Part shown: positions 9,691-18,059 of the stretch, in pieces
Layout: every line of letters begins with the position of its first letter
How positions within the stretch are numbered: the first letter of the stretch is position 1
Source of the DNA: Inquilinus sp. KBS0705
GTDB lineage: Bacteria; Bacteroidota; Bacteroidia; Sphingobacteriales; Sphingobacteriaceae
Assembly (NCBI GenBank): GCA_005938025.2
Contig: VCCI02000001.1
Location: forward strand, 1,674,001-1,738,000
DNA: 64,000 nt
Direction: 5' to 3'
Position numbers and translations under genes: made by a program
Notes under the pieces: model-generated
What the model was told of the DNA's origin: nothing
Database searches by the model: none
Seen by the model: only the letters and a program-made list of their open reading frames with translations

Positions 9691-10084
9691 GGTTCTTATT
9701 CTTATCAGCCAAAATATCGCGTATCTCGGTTAACAGAACCTGCTCTTTGGTCGGCGATGGTACAACAGTCGGCGCAGCTTCTTCTTTCTTTTTAAACCTG
9801 TTTATTGCGGTTATTACAATAAACAGAGATAAGGCAATGATGATAAATGATAGCACCTGCGATAAAAAGTTGCCATACTTTATAGCTGTGCCCGGTATAA
9901 CCAGCTGACTGAGGTTAGACAGGTGTGCTGCTTTTAAAGCAGGTGTTAAAACAGCTGGCGTAATAATATCCTCAACCAACGAGCTTACTATTTTACTAAA
10001 GGCACCACCTATAACAACTGCAATAGCTAAATCTAATACGTTGCCTTTAACGGCAAATTCTTTAAACTCTTTAATAAATCCCAT
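9683..10084 (-). CDS. mscL: Large-conductance mechanosensitive channel
   Basis: 133 residues from the ATG at 10084 (MGFIKEFKEFAVKGNVLDLA). An upstream extension to 10165 exists but the chosen start gives the invariant MscL N-terminal helix. TM1 is VLDLAIAVVIGGAFSKIV, TM2 is FLSQVLSFIIIALSLFIVI, and the cytoplasmic bundle follows (FKKKEEAAP ... LLTEIRDIL). MscL is the pentameric emergency valve for hypo-osmotic shock. The 3' end overlaps the MmcQ-like gene. Confidence 0.96.
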   Translation of the reverse strand: MGFIKEFKEFAVKGNVLDLAIAVVIGGAFSKIVSSLVEDIITPAVLTPALKAAHLSNLSQLVIPGTAIKYGNFLSQVLSFIIIALSLFIVITAINRFKKKEEAAPTVVPSPTKEQVLLTEIRDILADKNKNLG

Positions 10085-10211
10085 AGGTAATGTGTTAAGT
10101 ATATTTAAAGTTACAAATTTTAGCTGCCCTGCAAAACAATTTTTAGTTTGCAGCATTAACATCATAGCCTAAACCCTAATAAGTAATTTTTAAAGTTAAG
10201 GGTAATTGGTG

Positions 10212-10219
10212 TATTTTTG
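10212..10219 (+). promoter_or_regulatory. Putative -7 box upstream of rpoN
   Basis: TATTTTTG matches the TAnnTTTG -7 consensus and lies 15 nt before the rpoN ATG. At 19 nt upstream there is only TTA instead of TTG, so the -33 element is weak. Confidence 0.45.
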
Positions 10220-10233
10220 CACTGTCTATAATT

Positions 10234-11709
10234 ATGCTTAAACAAAACCTTCAACAAAAACTCTTACAAAAACTTTCGCCACAGCAAATCCAATTTATAA
10301 AATTGCTGCAAGTGCCTACCGTATCACTTGATACGCGTATTAAAGAAGAATTAGAGGAGAACCCTGCCCTTGAAGACCTAAGCTTAACCAATTTAAACGA
10401 ACCCGAAGAATTATACCCCGACCGCGACCCTGATGAAGACACCTACAACAGTGATGACGACCAGGGCCCGATGGATGAGTTTAATATTGATGATTACCTG
10501 CAGGATGATAGCGTAAACGACTACGGATCGCGCTATGACCAGAATGGTGAAGATGAGGACGAACGCAAAGAAATACCTATTGCTGTACAAAGCTCGTTTT
10601 TTGAAAGCCTGCAAGCACAGTTAGACCTGCTACCCCTATCAGACAAAGACTTTAGCATTGGCAAGCAAATTATAGGCAGTTTAGACGACGATGGCTACCT
10701 GCGCCGCCCTATAATGTCGCTTACTGATGACCTGGCCTTTTCGCAAAACGTAATGGCCGACGATGAAGAAGTGGAGGACATGCTAAAGGTGATACAAAGT
10801 TTTGACCCTCCGGGTGTTGGAGCGCGTAGCCTGCAGGAATGTTTATTGATACAATTAAGGCGTAAAGACGCTAACGACCCTATTATAAAAAAAGCGATAC
10901 TGGTAGTTGAGCACTACCTTGAAGAGTTTACCCGTAAGCACTACGATAAGCTGGAACGATCGTTAAATATGAATTCGGTTGAATTGCGTGGTGTTGTAAA
11001 TGAGATATTAAAGCTTAACCCAAAACCGGGTGATAGCAACGAGGTAAGCACTAAACAAATGCAGGTGATACCCGATTTTCATATCAGTAATAATGATGGG
11101 GTGCTGGTACTTACACTAAACTCTAAAAACGCGCCTGAGCTTAAGGTTAGCCGCAGCTACCAGGAGATGTTTCAGCATTACGATAAGGCAGCACAAAAAG
11201 ATAAAAAGTTAAAGGAAGCGGTACAATTTGTAAAGCAAAAGCTCGATTCGGCAAAATGGTTTATTGATGCTATTAAACAGCGCCAGCAAACCCTGCTTAA
11301 AACTATGAATGCCATAATGCAGTACCAATACGATTTCTTTTTAACCGGCGATGATAAAAACCTTAAGCCGATGATATTAAAAGATATTGCCGACCGTATT
11401 GGCATGGATATATCTACGGTATCGCGCGTAGCCAACTCCAAATATGTACAAACCGAGCATGGTACTTTCTTGCTAAAATCTTTCTTTAGCGAAGCCATAC
11501 AAACCGAAAGCGGCGAAGAGGTATCAAACAAGGAAGTGAAAAAGATACTGGAAGAACATATTGGCAAAGAAGACAAGCGCCACCCGCTTGCCGATGAAAA
11601 GCTGACTGATATACTTAAAGAAGCGGGCTATAATATAGCGCGCCGCACAGTAGCCAAATATCGCGAGCAAATGAATATCCCGGTTGCAAGGTTAAGGAAA
11701 GAACTGTAG
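10234..11709 (+). CDS. rpoN: RNA polymerase sigma-54 factor
   Basis: 491 residues. Region I is glutamine-rich (LKQNLQQKLLQKLSPQQIQFIKLLQ, given here only in part) and interacts with AAA+ activators. An acidic region II with many Asp/Glu follows (residues about 45-110), then the core-binding region (GSLDDDGYL, FDPPGVGARSLQECLLIQL). The helix-turn-helix includes DISTVSRVANSKY and the C-terminal RpoN box is ARRTVAKYRE. All features required for -24/-12 promoter recognition are present. No activator gene lies nearby. Confidence 0.97.
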   Translation: MLKQNLQQKLLQKLSPQQIQFIKLLQVPTVSLDTRIKEELEENPALEDLSLTNLNEPEELYPDRDPDEDTYNSDDDQGPMDEFNIDDYLQDDSVNDYGSRYDQNGEDEDERKEIPIAVQSSFFESLQAQLDLLPLSDKDFSIGKQIIGSLDDDGYLRRPIMSLTDDLAFSQNVMADDEEVEDMLKVIQSFDPPGVGARSLQECLLIQLRRKDANDPIIKKAILVVEHYLEEFTRKHYDKLERSLNMNSVELRGVVNEILKLNPKPGDSNEVSTKQMQVIPDFHISNNDGVLVLTLNSKNAPELKVSRSYQEMFQHYDKAAQKDKKLKEAVQFVKQKLDSAKWFIDAIKQRQQTLLKTMNAIMQYQYDFFLTGDDKNLKPMILKDIADRIGMDISTVSRVANSKYVQTEHGTFLLKSFFSEAIQTESGEEVSNKEVKKILEEHIGKEDKRHPLADEKLTDILKEAGYNIARRTVAKYREQMNIPVARLRKEL

Positions 11710-11725
11710 AGTAAGTTTGCAGTGG

Positions 11726-11832
11726 GTAGTTTGCAGTTTGCAAAAATTTCACTTGCTATTTTGTCTGCTGCCTACTGATTATTTTTCCCGGGAATTAACA
11801 CAGCTAACTGCCTACTGGAAACTGCAAACTAC
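11726..11832. repeat. Inverted repeat between rpoN and the PorP/SprF-family gene
   Basis: The arm GTAGTTTGCAGTTTGCA (11726-11742) returns inverted as TGGAAACTGCAAACTAC (11816-11832) with one mismatch; additional short GCCTACTG / CAGTGGG sequences repeat inside. It occupies the whole gap between two convergent genes, so it may act as a bidirectional terminator or be a dispersed intergenic repeat. Confidence 0.7.
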
Positions 11833-11833
11833 T

Positions 11834-12850
11834 TTACCACCCGTGCTGTGGGCTCGTAAGTTTATAACGGTTGTTTAGCAAGATACCCAAAACCAGCTCG
11901 TGTGTACCGTTACTTACCGTACGCAGGGCCGATGTGGTTACATCATACGAATAGCCTACGTTTATTAATGAGCTTAGGTTAAAACCGGTCAATACCGCAT
12001 AAGAATCATCCTTACGATACGAGCCGCCAAACCAAAATCTATCGCGGAAAGACAGCTTCATGTTGATATCAAAGGTGGTAGGCACCGGGCTAACAAATTT
12101 TAGCAGGGCCGAGGGCAGCAGCGTTACATCATCAGATAAATAAAGCTTGTAGCCACCTGTTATAAAATAATGTGGTACAGTTTTACTCAGGCCCGTATTA
12201 TTACCTGTGGTAATATAGTTTTGCGGCAATATTTGTTGTGCCGATACCCCAAAAAAGTAATTTGACGAATATGCCCAGACCCCTACGCCTACATCAGGTT
12301 TCCATTGGCTGGCTTGCAAATTATTAATAGCCGGGTCGTTTTGGTTTTCGAGGGTTAATTCGGATGTGTTAATATTTAAATGGTTAAAACCCGCCTGCAC
12401 ACCAACCGCCAGGTTTAGCTTATCTGTTAAGCCCAGGTGATAGGCATAAGTACCGCTTAAATTTGTTTGTGTAATTGGGCCGGCCTTATCTGTTACTACC
12501 ATAAAGCCAATGCCATGGTGCGGCTCTGATGCCCGGTAATCCTGCGTAAACGAACGGCTTGCCGGATCGGTATTACCACCACCAGGGAAACCGGTGGCAT
12601 CGCCTTGCAAAAAATTACTGCCCAGCGGGGCATTTATACTAAAGTAAGCGGTTACGGGCGCACCTTGCAAACCTGTCCACTGGCTGCGGTAGCCAAGTTT
12701 AGCATCGGTATAATTTTCAATACCGCTTAAGGCAGGGTTTAAAAGGTAATTATTAAATACATACTGCGTGTACTGTGGGCGCTGTTGCGCATTGGCACAA
12801 TGCGCAAAAACAGCAAGCAGTATTAATAAAATTAACCTTCGTTTAAACAT
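11834..12850 (-). CDS. PorP/SprF family type IX secretion system outer-membrane protein
   Basis: 338 residues, signal peptide MFKRRLILLILLAVFAHCANA. The mature start QQRPQYTQYVFNNYLLNPAL is the PorP/SprF hallmark, followed by GYRSQWTGLQGAP and the C-terminal barrel strand region (LVLGILLNNRY). SprF-type proteins are needed for secretion or surface display of one partner adhesin encoded next door. The ATG shares one base with the TAA of the upstream 1181-residue gene (12850), so translation is coupled and the pair is very likely functional together. Confidence 0.93.
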   Translation of the reverse strand: MFKRRLILLILLAVFAHCANAQQRPQYTQYVFNNYLLNPALSGIENYTDAKLGYRSQWTGLQGAPVTAYFSINAPLGSNFLQGDATGFPGGGNTDPASRSFTQDYRASEPHHGIGFMVVTDKAGPITQTNLSGTYAYHLGLTDKLNLAVGVQAGFNHLNINTSELTLENQNDPAINNLQASQWKPDVGVGVWAYSSNYFFGVSAQQILPQNYITTGNNTGLSKTVPHYFITGGYKLYLSDDVTLLPSALLKFVSPVPTTFDINMKLSFRDRFWFGGSYRKDDSYAVLTGFNLSSLINVGYSYDVTTSALRTVSNGTHELVLGILLNNRYKLTSPQHGW

Positions 12851-15800
12851 TATCTAATAACAGTGACATTTCCGGAAATGGGTTTTCGCCCATTTTTAGG
12901 GTTTATAATATAATAGTACGCGCCTGCCGGTACGTAAACGCCATGGTACTTACCATCCCACGCTACGGCATAACCAACAGACGAATATACCTTTTCTCCG
13001 TATCTGTTGTATATGTCAACCGTATTTCCTGGGTAAGTTTCTATATTTTTTATTGTCCAGGTGTCATTTATGCCATCTCCATTGGGTGTAAACGCGTTAA
13101 CAACTATTGGCGTCTTCAACACTTTAACAAATATTTCGTCAAAAGCAGTACAACCCTCGGCACTTGTAACTGTCAGTTTATAATTGGTATCGTCGGTTGC
13201 CTTAACCACCGGGTTTAATACGTCATCATGGTCTAAGCCATTAGAAGGCAGCCACTTATAGGCTAAACCATTACCTGTAGCTGTGGCCGGCATCACAAAA
13301 CCCTCCCCTTCGAGCAGTAAAAAATCGGTGCCTGCGTTTACCACAGGATCAGGGTTTACCACAATATCCTGCGTATCTGTAAAATCGCAGCCACCATTTG
13401 TAACAAATTTATATACAATGGTATGCGTACCCGGCCCTGCTACTCTTGGGTCAAATACACCTGCGGAGGTTACCCCCGTCCCGCTAAAAGTGCCGGTACC
13501 GGTGAAGCCATTTAAATTAACCATAATATGTGCAGGCGCATCGCTGTAACACAACGAGCCAATCTTTGATACCTTTACTACCGGCTGGGGGTTTATAGTA
13601 ACCAGCCTTTGCTTAAAAGTAGCGCAAGTTGCGCCGGAATAAGCCTCAAGCTGTATATTAAACGGCGTAGAAACAGTTAGTGCACCATAATCGTGCGAGT
13701 AAATCCCATCGGCATGCATGGTGCTGGTATTATATTCTTCGTATTGCTGCGGGTTATTATCATAATCATAAAAAATAATAATGCGGGTTATTTTACCAAA
13801 ATCTACGGTAGATATATCCTTAATAGACACCCCGTTATTGCTGCACAAGCTGGTTGAATTCTGTATAACAAAGTCGGGCCTGGGGTCTGCCCCATTTACC
13901 GTAAACGCTTTTGTTTTGGATGAAGTACAACCGTTTGCAGTGGTAACCGTTAGGGTTACCTGGTATACACCTATTTGGCTGTATTTATGCTCGGCGCTTT
14001 TGCCTGCGGCGGTGTTTGCCTGACCCGTTTGCAAATGCGTATCTCCAAAATTCCAGCTGTAAGTAAAGCCCGCCTGGGTGTTATCGGTTATGGTGCTTAT
14101 ATCCGCAAACTTTGCCGATACATCGCCCACACAATAATCAGGCAAGGTAAAATCAACCTTGGGTAAAGGCTTTACATCAATTGCCTTTTCAAAAACGTCG
14201 CTCACACAATCGGTACTGTTGGTTATGGTTAACTTAACCGTGTAGTTGCCTGCCAAAGCATACGCATGGTTTAAGGGGCTATTATTGGCATGTGTTACCA
14301 CAGGGCTACCATCGCCAAAATCCCAGATCCACTTAACTATTGTCCCCTCAGATACCGACTGATCTGTAAACGTAACATCACTACCCGCGCAAACCGGTGC
14401 CGACAGCGTAAATTTGGCAACGGGCTTATTTAATATATGCACCGTTCGCGTTACCTGGGATGATGAACATCCGTTTTCGTTTACAACTATAAGCTTGGTG
14501 GTATAATCGCCGGCTTGTGCAAACACATGTTTAGGGTTTTGCTCGTCAGATGTTGTACCGTCGCCAAAATCCCACAGCCAGGTTTGTAAGGTACTCCCCT
14601 TCGCGTCAGATTCGTCGGTAAATTGTAGTGGTGCATTAGGGCACCCGCCTACGCTTGTAAATTTTGCAGTAGGATAATCGGCTATGTTAAAGTTAAAATC
14701 AATATTTACCTCCGTTCCGCACTCATCGGCTACGGGGTTTATTACGGTAGCAGTAAGGCTATAATCTCCGGCTGTAAAGCTCAGTTTTTTAAAGTATTCG
14801 TATATGTAAATCGTTTTCCCTTCCCTAACCATTGTTTTTTTTACAACCGGATTATTATCAATATAAGGTGCCGTACCATCATGAAAATCCCATTCTATAC
14901 GCGCGGTTTTGTAAGGCAACGCTAATTGCACCAGGTATTGCACGCCTGTACAACCATTATCCTGTGTTTTATTGGTTAAAGGGTCGGCTAGGGTAATGTA
15001 TTGGTTAAGGTTTTTAAGGCTTGCCCCTGCAGCGTAGCCATAAGATTCGCGGTCGCCAAAGCCATAGGCTATAGCGTTAAAACCCTCTTTTGATTTGATG
15101 GTATGCGTACCGGCGGTAACATTTATTTGCGCATACGAATAGTCTTCATTTTGAGGCATAGGCCTAAAATATTCCGAGTAATCAACATTATCCAGCTTAA
15201 AAGAAGCGACACCTGTATTTTTTATTACCACGTTAATGTATTCCTTTAAAATATTGTATCGGCTGGTAGAATAGAGGGTAACATGATCCAGCGTTTGTTC
15301 GATCGGGTTTAGAAAAATCATCTCCGGGTCCCCGATATCTGTACTGTTCTCATCCGTGGTATTTAACTTTTTACCTTGTGTAACCGCATATTGCGCAACT
15401 TGTATTGGTTTATCGGCGCTAATAGTATGTGGTGTTCTGGACGGGAACTCATAATAGTCGGTACCTGCAAATTGGCCTTGCGGGATAATGGCACCGTCTA
15501 TTTTGAGTACGGTGTTGGGGTCACTTACCACTACCCTGTAAACATCGTAGTCACGGTTTTTAAGCGGGACGGTAATATAAGTTTTACCCCATGCAGATGT
15601 CGGGTACACCTGCTGAAAAAGATTATCTGACGAAAAATTATCGTTATGATAGCCGATGCCCATTTTGGTACTGCCTGAAAACACAGCTATTTTTTTACAC
15701 TCGCCCGTGGCCGATACAATGGTACGTATACGGGTATTGGTCAGATCGGTATTGGCCAGCCCTTCATAAACCTCGCCCTTATTTAAGATGATTTGGAATG

Positions 15801-16395
15801 GCACACCCGATGCCCTGCCATCAAGCAAAACCCTCGAAGGCTTAATTTCAACCGTGGTATTGTCCTCTGTAGCAATTACCATAAACGACGAGTAAGACGG
15901 CCCTTGAGATTGATCGCCCTGTGAAGAGTCCTCCGAGTTGGAATCCTGCTTATAATTGATGGAATAATAACTTTTACCCAAGGTAGTTACCGGCAACAAA
16001 AGTGTAGCACCCGATACGCTTGCCGCATATATATGACCATATACCGCTATATTACGCAACGATGTAATATGCAGCCCCTTATTAAACTTACCCTGTGCAT
16101 TAATATAAGCTATAGGCGGGATATCTACAGGTGTAACCTGTTTTGCTACAACATTAAACGGAATTGCAGCAAAAGAGCCATCAGCAATCTCTACCTTACC
16201 ACTAGTATTAACATCAGATGTGATATAAAGCGTCATTCTGCTACCCCGGGGGCCGCTATTACCGCTTATGTGCGACATATAACCCGTCCAAAACTCTTTA
16301 CCCTGATTAGAACTGCTTCCCTGCGAAAACGCGCAACAACCGCAACACATTAATATAAATAGTGAAGCCAGCTTTAACGCACTTATCCTGTTCAA
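12850..16395 (-). CDS. Giant T9SS cargo: IgGFc-binding-like N-terminus, PKD repeats, gliding-motility C-terminal domain
   Basis: 1181 residues with signal peptide MNRISALKLASLFILMCCGC. The N-terminal about 450 residues (GKEFWTGYMSHI, LHITSLRNIAVYGHI, AVFSGSTKMGIG) resemble the IgGFc-binding domain of vertebrate FCGBP and many Bacteroidota proteins. The middle holds several PKD-type beta domains (WLWDFGDGTTSDEQNPKHVF, WIWDFGDGSPVV, YSWNFGDTH). The last about 90 residues (NAFTPNGDGINDTWTIKNI ... VYVPAGAYYYII) are the CHU_C/gliding-motility type B sorting signal for the T9SS. It is probably anchored or displayed at the surface with the help of the coupled PorP/SprF protein. Confidence 0.92.
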   Translation of the reverse strand: MNRISALKLASLFILMCCGCCAFSQGSSSNQGKEFWTGYMSHISGNSGPRGSRMTLYITSDVNTSGKVEIADGSFAAIPFNVVAKQVTPVDIPPIAYINAQGKFNKGLHITSLRNIAVYGHIYAASVSGATLLLPVTTLGKSYYSINYKQDSNSEDSSQGDQSQGPSYSSFMVIATEDNTTVEIKPSRVLLDGRASGVPFQIILNKGEVYEGLANTDLTNTRIRTIVSATGECKKIAVFSGSTKMGIGYHNDNFSSDNLFQQVYPTSAWGKTYITVPLKNRDYDVYRVVVSDPNTVLKIDGAIIPQGQFAGTDYYEFPSRTPHTISADKPIQVAQYAVTQGKKLNTTDENSTDIGDPEMIFLNPIEQTLDHVTLYSTSRYNILKEYINVVIKNTGVASFKLDNVDYSEYFRPMPQNEDYSYAQINVTAGTHTIKSKEGFNAIAYGFGDRESYGYAAGASLKNLNQYITLADPLTNKTQDNGCTGVQYLVQLALPYKTARIEWDFHDGTAPYIDNNPVVKKTMVREGKTIYIYEYFKKLSFTAGDYSLTATVINPVADECGTEVNIDFNFNIADYPTAKFTSVGGCPNAPLQFTDESDAKGSTLQTWLWDFGDGTTSDEQNPKHVFAQAGDYTTKLIVVNENGCSSSQVTRTVHILNKPVAKFTLSAPVCAGSDVTFTDQSVSEGTIVKWIWDFGDGSPVVTHANNSPLNHAYALAGNYTVKLTITNSTDCVSDVFEKAIDVKPLPKVDFTLPDYCVGDVSAKFADISTITDNTQAGFTYSWNFGDTHLQTGQANTAAGKSAEHKYSQIGVYQVTLTVTTANGCTSSKTKAFTVNGADPRPDFVIQNSTSLCSNNGVSIKDISTVDFGKITRIIIFYDYDNNPQQYEEYNTSTMHADGIYSHDYGALTVSTPFNIQLEAYSGATCATFKQRLVTINPQPVVKVSKIGSLCYSDAPAHIMVNLNGFTGTGTFSGTGVTSAGVFDPRVAGPGTHTIVYKFVTNGGCDFTDTQDIVVNPDPVVNAGTDFLLLEGEGFVMPATATGNGLAYKWLPSNGLDHDDVLNPVVKATDDTNYKLTVTSAEGCTAFDEIFVKVLKTPIVVNAFTPNGDGINDTWTIKNIETYPGNTVDIYNRYGEKVYSSVGYAVAWDGKYHGVYVPAGAYYYIINPKNGRKPISGNVTVIR

Positions 16396-16491
16396 TTTAA
16401 TTGGGTTTATATTTTACCTGCTGATGCGTTATAAAAATAAGCAATCGTTTAAATATTAAGCAATTAAACTTTTGTGATAATATGTAACGGA

Positions 16492-17196
16492 TTAAAAAAA
16501 CTTATCCGGATTTGGTACCAGGTTCAGGAATTTTTCAAAATTCTCTTCATAGTTAGATTGGTCTAACTTATAGTAAAAAGCCCCTTTTTTTGATGATTGC
16601 TTGTCTTTTTCGGCCTGCTTAACTAATAAGCCGGTTGATAACAGCTTGCGGCTAAAGTTGCGGTCGTCAAATTGGGTTTGGTACACACCCTCGTAAAGGG
16701 CCTGTAGTTGCGGTATAGTAAACCTGTCGGGTAGTAATTGGAATAATATAGGGTGCAGCGCGGCTTTATAGCGCAACTGTTTTTTGGCAGCCTCCACCAT
16801 TTCGGCATGGTCAAAAACCATTTCAGGCATATCATCCAACAAATACCATACGGGGTGGTTTTCGCTGGTTAGTTGTTGTTCGTATTCTTGTATATCTATT
16901 AATGCAAAGTAGGCTACCGATATGGTACGCTCTACCGGGTCCCTGTCCGGCTTACCAAAAACCATAAACTGGTCCATGTATACATTTTTTAGGCCGGTAC
17001 GCTCTTCCAAAACACGGTTAGCGGCATCATCAGGGCTTTCTGATGAATGTATAAAGCCGCCCATAAGGCTCCATTTGCCTCTTTCGGGTTCTAAACTTCT
17101 TTCAACCAGTAACAATTTTATGTTCCAGCCATCAAATCCAAAAATAATACAATCAACAGCAACTAAAATTCTGCTCTGGCCGGCGTACTCGCTCAT
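16492..17196 (-). CDS. Nudix-fold transcriptional regulator (NrtR/AraR-like) with winged-helix C-terminus
   Basis: 234 residues. The N-terminal 140 residues have the Nudix fold (VAVDCIIFGFDGWNIKLLLV, GKWSLMGGFIHSSES). The Nudix box reads G-x5-E-x7-RVLEERTGL where RExxEExG is expected, so two metal-binding glutamates are replaced by Val and Arg. The C-terminal 80 residues (RFTIPQLQALYEGVYQ, FDDRNFSRKLLSTGLL) form a winged helix as in NrtR. Bacteroidota proteins of this layout include the arabinose regulator AraR of Bacteroides. I infer a sugar-responsive repressor with no hydrolase activity; its target is not evident. Confidence 0.87.
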   Translation of the reverse strand: MSEYAGQSRILVAVDCIIFGFDGWNIKLLLVERSLEPERGKWSLMGGFIHSSESPDDAANRVLEERTGLKNVYMDQFMVFGKPDRDPVERTISVAYFALIDIQEYEQQLTSENHPVWYLLDDMPEMVFDHAEMVEAAKKQLRYKAALHPILFQLLPDRFTIPQLQALYEGVYQTQFDDRNFSRKLLSTGLLVKQAEKDKQSSKKGAFYYKLDQSNYEENFEKFLNLVPNPDKFF

Positions 17197-17364
17197 AAAA
17201 TGATATTTGTTATTTTACAAGTGTAAATATAATTCAGCGTTTTATAAATAGCACATAAATTGTTTTATGTGGTTAAAATGTAACGGTTTTGTAACTAAAT
17301 TTTAAAAACAATACGTTATTGATATATAATTTGATATTTACCGTTAACCAAAAACATACATCTA

Positions 17365-18054
17365 TTGGAAAACATATTAAAAATTACCAATCTGAATAAA
17401 ACCTACAAAAGCGCTGGTCGCGTTTTAACGGTTTTAGATGATATAAACTTTAGCATTGCGGCTGGTTCTACCAACGCTATAGTGGGCCCATCGGGCAGTG
17501 GCAAAACCACCCTGTTAGGTTTGTGTGCCGGCTTGGATAGTGCCAGCGCGGGCATTGTTGAGTTAAATGGCATTAGCCTGGGTAATTTAAGCGAAGACAA
17601 ACGCGCGCAGGTACGCAACCAGTATGTGGGTTTTATATTTCAAAACTTTCAGCTGTTGCCTACGCTTACAGCTTTAGAGAACGTAATGGTCCCCTTAGAA
17701 CTGCGGGGCGAAAAAAACATTAAGGCACGCGCTTTAGACCTGTTGGATAAGGTGGGACTTGCCGACCGTGGTCACCACTACCCTGCGCAGCTATCGGGTG
17801 GCGAGCAGCAGCGCGTATCATTGGCAAGGGCATTCTCCAATTCACCCAAAATATTATTTGCCGATGAGCCTACCGGCAACCTTGATGCCGAGACAAGCGA
17901 AAAAGTAGTGAAGCTGATATTTGACCTTAACCGCGAAGCAGGTACCACACTGGTTTTGGTAACCCACGATTTGGAGTTGGCCGCTAAAACGCATCGTATT
18001 ATAAAAATAAAGGGTGGCAAGCTGGTTGCTGATGATAAAACCGGTAACCAATAG
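17365..18054 (+). CDS. ABC transporter ATP-binding protein (YbbA/LolD type)
   Basis: 229 residues with Walker A GPSGSGKTT, Q-loop FIFQNFQLLP, signature LSGGEQQRVSLARAF, Walker B ILFADEPTG and switch VTHD. The start is a TTG at 17365; no ATG is available before the conserved N-terminus (ILKITNLNKTYKSAGR). It pairs with the permease that begins 6 nt downstream. MacB/LolD-like proteins power extraction or mechanotransmission rather than classical import. The order ATPase-permease-TesA matches the ybbA-ybbP-tesA arrangement. Confidence 0.93.
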   Translation: MENILKITNLNKTYKSAGRVLTVLDDINFSIAAGSTNAIVGPSGSGKTTLLGLCAGLDSASAGIVELNGISLGNLSEDKRAQVRNQYVGFIFQNFQLLPTLTALENVMVPLELRGEKNIKARALDLLDKVGLADRGHHYPAQLSGGEQQRVSLARAFSNSPKILFADEPTGNLDAETSEKVVKLIFDLNREAGTTLVLVTHDLELAAKTHRIIKIKGGKLVADDKTGNQ

Positions 18055-18059
18055 CCAAT

